A DNA stretch of 5,480 bases from Robiginitomaculum sp. (GTDB lineage: Bacteria; Pseudomonadota; Alphaproteobacteria; Caulobacterales; Maricaulaceae): assembly GCA_002733485.1 (NCBI GenBank), contig NVVU01000068.1, positions 4,364 to 9,843 of the forward strand, given 5' to 3'. A program made the position numbers and the translations under genes. The notes beneath the pieces are model-generated. The model searched no databases. It saw only the letters and a program-made list of their open reading frames with translations, and was not told where the DNA came from. Below, piece after piece: positions 1-4,963 of this stretch (position 1 is the stretch's first letter; each line of letters starts with the position of its first letter).

Positions 1-404
1 CAGCTTCTCCCCTTGAGGGGAAAGCAATAGCCATGCTCCAGGCCTGCACTTTTGGCGCGACTGTGAATTTTATGTCCGCGTCTGGATAAGAGAGCCATGT
101 CAAAGATTTTTTCAAAAGAAATGGGCTTACAGGAATACTGTGTGGCGCGAAAAGTCGGACTATCAAAAAAACTGTTGGTAGCGAAATATTCCGCCAGATA
201 GGCATCAGGTACGGTGCCCAGTATCAGATTGTCACGCCAATTTTCACCGGCAATGGATATCTCGGCGAGCGTAAATGGCCCCAGAGACATTTTATCCAGA
301 TAATGTCGAAATAGCGCGACCAGTTTGTCAGCATCAGGGGCACGACTGATCTCCAGAATAATATCTGGCAGGCAGGCGTCACGGCTTTGGGTGGCAGCGC
401 TCAT
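1..404 (-). CDS. LuxR-family regulator, autoinducer-binding domain (partial, 3' end off window)
   Basis: The first 134 residues of a protein that continues past base 1. The sequence matches the N-terminal ligand-binding domain of LuxR-type quorum-sensing regulators. Aligned to TraR, Tyr61, Pro71 and Gly113 correspond to Y73, P83 and G125 here, with the spacing kept. The domain ends in the usual 'AKSAGLEHGYCFPL' run (residues 117-130). In the family this domain binds an acyl-homoserine lactone and is followed by a DNA-binding LuxR helix-turn-helix, which would lie off the window and cannot be confirmed. Three pocket residues differ: TraR Trp57 is Y69, Asp70 is S82 (with D81 beside it), and Trp85 is F97, so the ligand may not be a normal acyl-homoserine lactone. 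The start is the ATG at 404, chosen because AAAGGGGA (410-417) lies 5 bases upstream. No luxI-type synthase is present in the window. The fold assignment is fairly sure; the ligand is unknown. Confidence 0.8.
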   Translation of the reverse strand, partial: MSAATQSRDACLPDIILEISRAPDADKLVALFRHYLDKMSLGPFTLAEISIAGENWRDNLILGTVPDAYLAEYFATNSFFDSPTFRATQYSCKPISFEKIFDMALLSRRGHKIHSRAKSAGLEHGYCFPLKGRS

Positions 405-423
405 GCGTGTCCCCTTTGGAGAG

Positions 424-452
424 TATATAGCATAAATATCATGCTAAGGCAA
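424..452 (-). promoter_or_regulatory. Predicted sigma-70 promoter of the LuxR-type gene with an internal dyad
   Basis: On the minus strand TTGCCT (447-452) is followed after exactly 17 bases by TATATA (424-429). The spacer region holds a 19-base inverted repeat, TAGCAT-N7-ATGCTA (428-446), in the size range of LuxR-type operators. The predicted transcript start falls near 417, so the leader would be very short, with the ribosome-binding site almost at its 5' end. The promoter and operator calls are inference. Confidence 0.4.
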
Positions 453-525
453 AAATGAACTATATGGCGGCAATGTAATACCATAATGTGATATTATAGA
501 CTGCATTGGCGGCTGGGTATGTGAC

Positions 526-873
526 CTAATCCGGTTCAGAGCCTGGTGCCAGACAAAGGTGCAGTCCGTTCAGTGCCGGTTTCATCAGAATCTGACACGA
601 TAAACGTGAATTTTCTTTTACGTCAAAGGCTTCATCCAGCATATCTTCTTCCTCGCTGGTGGGGGGGACGAGCTTGTCTGCCCATGCCGGGCTCACATAG
701 ACATGGCAGGTAGCACAGGCACAGGCACCGCCGCATTCGGCCTTGATCGGTAATCCATAATCACGGATGACCTCCATGGCCCGCCAGCCGGGCAGGGCAG
801 TCAGGGCATGCTCTTCGCCATCGATTGTGGTGACATTAAGAATGATTTCGGGGTCTTCGGGTGTCGTGTTCAT
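526..873 (-). CDS. [2Fe-2S] ferredoxin, adrenodoxin/putidaredoxin type
   Basis: A 115-residue cytoplasmic electron carrier. The cluster ligands follow the adrenodoxin-type pattern C-x5-C-x2-C-xn-C: C47, C53, C56 and C93. A fifth cysteine, C51, lies inside the loop and is not expected to bind the cluster. The residues before the loop ('LPIKAECGGAC') and the 'ENSRLSCQI' segment around C93 are typical of the family, as is the length. Such proteins pass single electrons to cytochromes P450, Fe-S assembly or other oxygenases; no such acceptor is in the window. The neighbouring ferredoxin-NADP reductase on the same strand, 184 bases upstream, is the likely electron donor. The ATG at 873 is the only usable start, because a TAA in the same frame lies three codons upstream. 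There is no clear Shine-Dalgarno sequence. A run of seven C on the coding strand (661-667 on the plus strand) encodes part of V69-P70-P71. Confidence 0.93.
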   Translation of the reverse strand: MNTTPEDPEIILNVTTIDGEEHALTALPGWRAMEVIRDYGLPIKAECGGACACATCHVYVSPAWADKLVPPTSEEEDMLDEAFDVKENSRLSCQILMKPALNGLHLCLAPGSEPD

Positions 874-1057
874 AAGGGCCGATTAACGCGCCTGAATGGG
901 GGATGCAAGGGGTAGAATCATTTTGCCAAATTCTGTTCGCAGCGGGCCAGCCAGTCTTGTATGGCCGGGAAAGAAGTGAAAGAACGTCAGCAAAAATGCA
1001 CATTTTTTTGCAATTGCCCGAGTCGGTAAAGCCATACAGCGCAAAAGCCTCTATGGC
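874..1057. other. Gap between the reductase and ferredoxin genes, with hairpins and no convincing gene
   Basis: This 184-base gap separates two genes on the same strand. It contains a small hairpin right after the reductase stop, an A/T-rich inverted repeat (GCAAAAA...TTTTTGC, 990-1011), and a 50-codon minus-strand ORF (883-1035) that ends four codons before the ferredoxin start. That ORF has no ribosome-binding site at a suitable distance and no recognised motif, so it is not called as a gene. No strong promoter for the ferredoxin was found. Confidence 0.5.
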
Positions 1058-1060
1058 TTA
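1043..1060 (-). terminator. Weak hairpin after the reductase stop codon (possible terminator or attenuator)
   Basis: On the minus strand AAGCC (1055-1059) and GGCTT (1045-1049) form a 5-bp stem with a 5-base loop, followed by TT. The stem overlaps the TAA of the reductase gene. It is short and the T-run is poor, so termination would be partial at best. An alternative 7-bp pairing (1029-1035 with 1053-1059) uses the same strand. Confidence 0.3.
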
Positions 1061-2116
1061 TTTTACCCCCAGTTTCTGCTGCAGGCTGGTAGATGATGTG
1101 GTGTATTGAAAGCGCAATTTGGCATCCGGGTGCACATATCGAAATGCCTGTTGCGCCATCAGTGCGGCCTCATGAAAGCCCGACAGGATGAGCTTTAATT
1201 TGCCTGGATAGTGATTGATGTCGCCAATGGCAAAAATGGTGGGCACACTGGTTTCAAACTTTTCGGTATCCACCGGGATCAAATTGTTTTCCATGGCAAT
1301 ACCAAAATCGGCCACCGGGCCTAACTTCATGGTCAGGCCAAAAAATGGGAGCAATATATCGCACGTCACATCAATGTCCCCATTGGCAGTTTTCATAGTA
1401 ACCCCCTTCAGCACCCCCTCTTTGCCGTGCAGCTTCTTGATCTGGCCCGTATGGAGCGTCATGCCGCCGGCGCCGACCAGAGTGCGCATCTTGCTGACAC
1501 TATCCGGGGCGGCGCGAAAGTCCGGGCGGCGATGCACCAGACCAAGGGATTTGGCCAGCGGATGCAGGTTCAGGGACCAGTCGAGCGCCGAATCGCCACC
1601 CCCCGCAATCAGGATATTTTTGCCGCGAAAACCTTCCATATTGCGCACCGAATAAAACACGCTTGTGCCTTCAAAGGCATCAATATCAGGGATGGGTGGT
1701 TTTTTTGGCTGAAACGAGCCACCACCGGCGGCAATCACCACCACAGGGGCATCAATGGTGGTGCCCATATCAGTGGTCAGGCGCCATTTGCCATTGTCGC
1801 GCCTTTTAAGATCTATGGCCATTTGGCTCAGGTGAAATTGCGCGTTAAAAGGTGCGATCTGTTGCAACAGGTTGTGGGTCAGATCATTGCCGGTCAATAC
1901 CGGAATGCCGGGAATGTCGTAAATGGGCTTTTCCGGATACAGCTCAGCGCACTGGCCCCCGGGCCGGTCCAGAATATCTACCAGATGAGATTTTAAATCC
2001 AAAAGCCCCAGCTCGAACACCGCAAACAGACCCACCGGCCCGGCACCAGCGATGATCACATCGGTTTCAAAATGGCTGCCCGGGGGCATGGCTTCGTACA
2101 GGGGGGGATTGGTCAT
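1058..2116 (-). CDS. Ferredoxin--NADP(+) reductase, type 2 (thioredoxin-reductase-like)
   Basis: A 352-residue cytoplasmic flavoprotein that moves electrons between NADPH and ferredoxin. The FAD-binding Rossmann motif GAGPVG is at residues 24-29, with 'GGQCAELYPEKPIYDIPG' at 53-70. The NADP-binding motif GGGDSALD is at 172-179, and 'HRRPDFRA' at 195-202 is the arginine patch expected to hold the NADPH 2'-phosphate. Near the C-terminus come 'AIGDINHYPGKLKLILSG' and 'FRYVHPDAKLRFQYTTSS', signatures of the YumC-type reductases. The C-x2-C redox pair of true thioredoxin reductases is absent, which separates it from that enzyme. Length is normal for the family. The start at 2116 is supported by GAGGAG (2121-2126) four bases upstream. 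The downstream ferredoxin gene on the same strand is the obvious partner. Codons 3-5 include a run of seven C (plus-strand 2101-2107). Confidence 0.95.
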   Translation of the reverse strand: MTNPPLYEAMPPGSHFETDVIIAGAGPVGLFAVFELGLLDLKSHLVDILDRPGGQCAELYPEKPIYDIPGIPVLTGNDLTHNLLQQIAPFNAQFHLSQMAIDLKRRDNGKWRLTTDMGTTIDAPVVVIAAGGGSFQPKKPPIPDIDAFEGTSVFYSVRNMEGFRGKNILIAGGGDSALDWSLNLHPLAKSLGLVHRRPDFRAAPDSVSKMRTLVGAGGMTLHTGQIKKLHGKEGVLKGVTMKTANGDIDVTCDILLPFFGLTMKLGPVADFGIAMENNLIPVDTEKFETSVPTIFAIGDINHYPGKLKLILSGFHEAALMAQQAFRYVHPDAKLRFQYTTSSTSLQQKLGVK

Positions 2117-2136
2117 GTTGCTCCTCGTTTGGGGAG

Positions 2137-2181
2137 GTGTTACGGCGCACGCTTGCCAAGATCAAGCGCCATTACGACTAT
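2137..2181. promoter_or_regulatory. Weak divergent promoter candidates between the reductase and chorismate mutase genes
   Basis: For the reductase, minus-strand TTGATC (2160-2165) and TAACAC (2137-2142) are 17 bases apart. For the chorismate mutase, plus-strand TTGCCA (2153-2158) and GACTAT (2176-2181) are 17 bases apart. The two -35 elements sit back to back. Both -10 elements match the consensus at only half of their positions, so this is tentative. The rest of the gap, 2182-2262, shows nothing distinctive. Confidence 0.22.
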
Positions 2182-2262
2182 GTGGCACCCTTGCCGTTAT
2201 CACCACTTGCCAGTTGCGCAGCATTCTGTAGGTTCCGCCGCAAAAGCAATGAGAAGCCATCC

Positions 2263-2592
2263 ATGACCCAATATGCCTCCGATCCGCGTGTGAACACTGG
2301 CCCAGAGTGCCAGACGATGGCTGACGTCCGTTACGAAATTGACCGCCTGGACCGCCTGTTGGTGCAACTGATCAAGGAGCGTCAGGACTATATGGATGCG
2401 GCGGCCCGTATCAAACCGGATCGCAACGTCGTTCGGGATGAGGCGCGCATCGAAGATGTGGTGCAAAAAGTCCTCAATAGTGCACAAAAAGAAGGCCTGA
2501 GCGCAAAGATTGCCGAGCCGGTCTGGCGCACCATGGTGGAACAATGCATTGCCTATGAGTTTGCGCGCTGGGATGATTTGCGCAACGCCTGA
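2263..2592 (+). CDS. Chorismate mutase, AroQ class (PchB-like, monofunctional)
   Basis: A 109-residue, all-helical cytoplasmic enzyme expected to convert chorismate to prephenate for phenylalanine and tyrosine synthesis. It starts with the 'PEC-TMADVRYEIDRLD' pattern (from residue 14), very similar to the opening of the isochorismate pyruvate-lyase PchB. Active-site positions alignable to E. coli chorismate mutase are R23 (Arg11), R40 (helix-1 arginine) and K51 (Lys39). The loop 'VVRDEARIEDV' (56-66) supplies D59 and R62 (Asp48, Arg51). The position of Gln88 is E99 here. Length fits a stand-alone domain, without prephenate dehydratase or DAHP synthase fusion. The ATG at 2263 is preferred over the upstream in-frame ATG at 2137, because GAGAAG (2251-2256) precedes it and the family motif begins just after it. 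No siderophore genes (pchA-like) are nearby, so mutase is a better call than salicylate formation. The gene end overlaps the convergent Hpt gene by 40 bases. Confidence 0.88.
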   Translation: MTQYASDPRVNTGPECQTMADVRYEIDRLDRLLVQLIKERQDYMDAAARIKPDRNVVRDEARIEDVVQKVLNSAQKEGLSAKIAEPVWRTMVEQCIAYEFARWDDLRNA

Positions 2593-2933
2593 AGGCGCAT
2601 TTTATAGGTGTGTTGATCAATAAAATTTAGCGCTGCATCCACAGAATTTTGTACATCCTGAGCGGCGATAGAGCGGGCGGTCGCCCCCTGATTGCCACTC
2701 GTTTCCGCACTTTCACAGGCTTTAGCCAAATCGTGGGCACCAATGCTGCGGGCCGACCCTTTAAGGGAATGGGCCGCCGAGGCCCAGCTTTCCAGATCGG
2801 CTCTGGGATCCAGAAGGCGCATCCACATTTCCACCTGTTGGCGAAATAATGCAAATACCTCGGCTTCCAGATCCCTATCGCCGCCGCTATAGCGTTTAAG
2901 ATGTTCCAGATCGATTGCAGGTTGTTCGGCCAT
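2553..2933 (-). CDS. Solo histidine-phosphotransfer (Hpt) domain protein
   Basis: A 126-residue protein made of one Hpt helical bundle. The signature 'AAHSLKGSARSIGA' places the phosphorylated histidine at H55, with K58 and G59 in the expected places and the partner helix 'LAKACESAE' at 69-77. The N-terminal 'IDLEHLKRYSGGDRDLEAEV' stretch (7-26) is usual for alphaproteobacterial stand-alone Hpt proteins. In the family it relays phosphate between the receiver of a hybrid sensor kinase and another receiver; no kinase or response regulator is in the window, so the partners are unknown. The last 20 or so residues are basic and extend past the core. They are encoded in the part that overlaps the chorismate mutase 3' end. 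The start at 2933 is supported by AAGGGG (2941-2946), seven bases upstream. Confidence 0.88.
   Translation of the reverse strand: MAEQPAIDLEHLKRYSGGDRDLEAEVFALFRQQVEMWMRLLDPRADLESWASAAHSLKGSARSIGAHDLAKACESAETSGNQGATARSIAAQDVQNSVDAALNFIDQHTYKMRLQALRKSSQRANS
2579..2603 (+). terminator. Weak intrinsic terminator candidate at the chorismate mutase stop
   Basis: TGCGC (2579-2583) can pair with GCGCA (2595-2599), or CGCC (2586-2589) with GGCG (2594-2597) around a TGAA loop that includes the stop codon. TTTT follows at 2600-2603. The stems are short. The site lies inside or next to the oppositely oriented Hpt coding region. Confidence 0.3.
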
Positions 2934-2976
2934 GGGAATTCCCCTTGGTGAATGGCTTGTTCAGCTTGGCTTCATG

Positions 2977-3005
2977 TTGGTTAATTTACTCTTATGGAAT
3001 ATATT
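2977..3005 (+). promoter_or_regulatory. Predicted promoter of the secreted basic protein gene
   Basis: TTGGTT (2977-2982) and TATATT (3000-3005) are 17 bases apart, a good sigma-70-like match. Transcription would begin near 3012, leaving a leader of about 24 bases that carries the AAGGAGG ribosome-binding site at 3024-3030. Confidence 0.45.
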
Positions 3006-3025
3006 AGTCATACCCCGCTCTGCAA
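2998..3025 (-). promoter_or_regulatory. Predicted promoter of the Hpt gene, overlapping the divergent one
   Basis: On the minus strand TTGCAG (3020-3025) and TATATT (2998-3003) are 16 bases apart. The -10 shares the palindrome AATATATT (2998-3005) with the plus-strand promoter, so the two could not be occupied at the same time. The -35 lies over the other gene's transcript start and ribosome-binding site. This is inferred from sequence only. Confidence 0.3.
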
Positions 3026-3035
3026 GGAGGCGATC

Positions 3036-3989
3036 ATGCGCACAGGACTTTTTCTAACCGCAGGCATGCTTGGCATTTTTTTAGGCCTGGCCGGACTGCC
3101 AGCCAAAATGGCCCTGGCCGACGAGGTGGAGCGCTTTATCGCCCCCAAAATGGCCGTACATAATGGCGATGGCGCCCGACAAAACCGGGAAAGTCGCGCG
3201 CGCGATAACCGACGTAATGGTAACCATAATGGAGACAGCTCGCGCCGTGGTAACCGACACCGGGACAACCAGAATAACCAATACCGTAACCCTGACCATA
3301 ATCGTAATGATAACGCGCGCGGCAACGGTCGGCATAACAACCAATATGCCAATACCGGCAATAACAATTACAACCAGAGCAATCGCCATAACAGGCGGGA
3401 TGCACGCCAGGAACGCCGCCACGCCCGGCGGGATGCCAACCATAATTACAATTCCGCCCGGCACAACCGTCATGACGGCCGCGAGGCCAGACGCCACGAA
3501 CGCCGTCACCAGCGCCAGTATGCGCGTAATTATTATCGCAATAATAATTATTACGGGCGCCATAATCATTCCAGTTTTTCGTTTAACCTTGGCTATGGCA
3601 GCTATGGATATGGCAACCGTTATGGCTATCCCTTTTTCAGTGGGTATGATTTGTATCCATGGTGGTATGGGGACCGCAATGGCTATCGCAGCCGCACAAG
3701 TTATCGCTCCGGATACGGGCACCGGGGCCATTCCAATATTTATTGCACCGATCCATACCACCAAAGCTATGGTACAAACTGGGGTAGAAATTACAGCAAC
3801 CAGTTTGCCTATAGTTCCTATACTGATGGAACCTATGGCGGCGTTGATGTGCGTGATTGTCACCGCGAAACCCATCGCGGGGTTTATGGACGCCGTTCCG
3901 CTATTGTCTCTTCAATGATTTGTTATGATAACGACAGTGGTGATTATTATAAAACCGGCGCGCAAACCCTGATTCGCTACGTCTATTAG
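3036..3989 (+). CDS. Secreted basic Asn/Arg/His-rich low-complexity protein, function unknown
   Basis: A 317-residue protein I do not recognise. Residues 1-28 are a clear signal peptide, with a hydrophobic core and an A-L-A cleavage site before D29. Residues about 43-180 are low complexity, dominated by Asn, Arg and His with some Asp, Gln and Tyr. This part is strongly basic, lacks hydrophobic residues and is probably disordered. Residues 181-232 are Gly/Tyr-rich ('SFSFNLGYGSYGYG'). The C-terminal 80 or so residues look folded, with cysteines C237, C275 and C296 and an ordered 'YGRRSAIVSSMICYD' run (284-298). Similar endings occur on uncharacterised exported proteins, as far as I recall. The start at 3036 is chosen over 2994 because AAGGAGG (3024-3030) lies five bases upstream and the signal peptide begins there. 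The predicted promoter -10 also lies downstream of 2994. It is followed by a strong terminator, so it is probably monocistronic. Binding of an anionic polymer (LPS, DNA, polysaccharide) is a guess from charge alone. Confidence 0.85.
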   Translation: MRTGLFLTAGMLGIFLGLAGLPAKMALADEVERFIAPKMAVHNGDGARQNRESRARDNRRNGNHNGDSSRRGNRHRDNQNNQYRNPDHNRNDNARGNGRHNNQYANTGNNNYNQSNRHNRRDARQERRHARRDANHNYNSARHNRHDGREARRHERRHQRQYARNYYRNNNYYGRHNHSSFSFNLGYGSYGYGNRYGYPFFSGYDLYPWWYGDRNGYRSRTSYRSGYGHRGHSNIYCTDPYHQSYGTNWGRNYSNQFAYSSYTDGTYGGVDVRDCHRETHRGVYGRRSAIVSSMICYDNDSGDYYKTGAQTLIRYVY

Positions 3990-4016
3990 GTCATGTCTCT
4001 ATAAAGTGAGCCAATG

Positions 4017-4050
4017 CACAGGCCCCGGTTTGCCGGGGCCTGTGTTTTTT
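4017..4050 (+). terminator. Strong rho-independent terminator
   Basis: A perfect 12-bp stem, CACAGGCCCCGG (4017-4028) with CCGGGGCCTGTG (4033-4044), closes a TTTG loop and is followed by six T (4045-4050). It ends transcription of the secreted basic protein gene, 27 bases after its stop. It also lies 4 bases beyond the stop of the facing SIMPL gene. On that strand the stem lacks a T-run, so termination there would be weaker. Confidence 0.95.
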
Positions 4051-4054
4051 ATGC

Positions 4055-4906
4055 TCAGGGGCCTACCGCGTAAACGGCGCAAACACTTGCCGTCACGGTT
4101 TGTGGTACACGGTCAGATGGCAGGTTCAAGGCGTCAATATCGGCCTGGGTAATGGTAATGGTTTTGCCGTTTTTAAGGCGGGTAGAGGCTATGACCGGGG
4201 ATGCATTTTCTGCCATGGGGGCGCTGCGGGCCATGCTATATCGGTTCATAACCCGGCCCGGCTGTGAACTCCATGATCCAAGACAAGGGCCATTACCTTC
4301 CTGCAAAACCATCAGGCGGCCCAGCTTGGCCCCGGCTGCCCTGGCGCTGGCCTCTGCCCGTTTGGCGGCATCGGTTACGGCGGCTTCATAGGCCTGGCGG
4401 TTCACTTCGGCGGTGCGTTCCAGATAGATGCGCATACGCGAAGATTGCTCCGGTCCCAATGCCAAAGCGGCGGCGCGTGCCTTGCCGGCCTTGGCCACGT
4501 CCAGCATGGTAACCTTCAATGATACCTTGGCAGCATAGCCTTCGACCTTGTCGGCGCGATTATTTTCGATCCGATCGCCATTTTTGTCCCGGTATTGTTT
4601 GTAATAGGGCTCCACTGATACTGAACTGGTTACCCGTGCATCATCGCCGGCCACTTTTTTGACGGTGGTATAGGCCAGACGCGCGCGTTCCACGGCGGCC
4701 CGCATGGCGTCATCGGCATTGGAGCTGGTTTCGCGAAATTCGACACCAAAGCTGGCGCGATTTGGCGGCACTTCCAACCTGGCCCGCCCCAGGGCCTCGA
4801 TAACCGGGCTTTTGGTCCAATAGGGCTGTTCAAAGGCGCGGTCCTGCGCCAGCGCCGGGCCGCTTACTGTCAAAGCTATCAAGGTGGCAAGGGGGATGAA
4901 TTTCAT
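4055..4906 (-). CDS. Periplasmic SIMPL-domain (DUF541) protein
   Basis: A 283-residue exported protein of the SIMPL/BP26 family, whose precise role is not established. The signal peptide is residues 1-20, ending A-L-A before Q21. The SIMPL core follows, with 'VIEALGRARLEVPPNRASFGVEF' (35-57) as the first strand pair and a long helix rich in Ala and Arg (63-85). Next come 'VTSSVSVEPYYKQYRD' (92-107) and 'KVEGYAAKVSLKVTMLDVAKAG' (120-141), typical of the family. A second helix (166-193) and the closing strand 'VTASVCAVYAV' complete it. Cysteines C208 and C276 could form a disulfide. The start at 4906 is preferred to an in-frame ATG at 4963: it begins the signal peptide, has AGAGG (4913-4917) six bases upstream, and the predicted promoter -35 covers 4963. 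Bases 4908-4917 are a perfect palindrome holding that ribosome-binding site. Confidence 0.88.
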   Translation of the reverse strand: MKFIPLATLIALTVSGPALAQDRAFEQPYWTKSPVIEALGRARLEVPPNRASFGVEFRETSSNADDAMRAAVERARLAYTTVKKVAGDDARVTSSVSVEPYYKQYRDKNGDRIENNRADKVEGYAAKVSLKVTMLDVAKAGKARAAALALGPEQSSRMRIYLERTAEVNRQAYEAAVTDAAKRAEASARAAGAKLGRLMVLQEGNGPCLGSWSSQPGRVMNRYSMARSAPMAENASPVIASTRLKNGKTITITQADIDALNLPSDRVPQTVTASVCAVYAVGP

Positions 4907-4935
4907 GAGAGGCCTCTTTTTCTTTGTCCGTACGC

Positions 4936-4963
4936 ATCTTAGGCGAAACCGTCCATGTGGCAA
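4936..4963 (-). promoter_or_regulatory. Predicted promoter of the SIMPL gene
   Basis: On the minus strand TTGCCA (4958-4963) and TAAGAT (4936-4941) are 16 bases apart. This places the transcript start near 4929, with a leader of about 23 bases to the ATG at 4906. It supports the shorter protein start. Confidence 0.45.

Noticed and set aside
903..1109. 68-codon plus-strand ORF across the reductase/ferredoxin gap
   Set aside because: It overlaps the reductase 3' end on the opposite strand, and has no family motif and no ribosome-binding site.
1427..1996. 189-codon plus-strand ORF
   Set aside because: It is antisense to the ferredoxin-NADP reductase, whose motifs are complete on the other strand.
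2137..2262. 42-residue N-terminal extension of the chorismate mutase
   Set aside because: The extension has no family similarity, overlaps promoter candidates and lacks a ribosome-binding site; the ATG at 2263 fits the known family start.
3081..3875. 264-codon minus-strand ORF rich in Ile, Val and Ala
   Set aside because: It lies antisense to the secreted basic protein gene and is open only because of the repetitive N/H/R codons. It has no ribosome-binding site, motif or plausible composition.
3163..3918. 251-codon plus-strand ORF rich in Thr, Ile, Met and Ala
   Set aside because: It is an out-of-frame reading of the same low-complexity gene. The frame starting at 3036 has the Shine-Dalgarno, signal peptide and terminator.
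4907..4963. 19-residue N-terminal extension of the SIMPL protein
   Set aside because: It would bury the signal peptide, and the predicted -35 covers its start codon.
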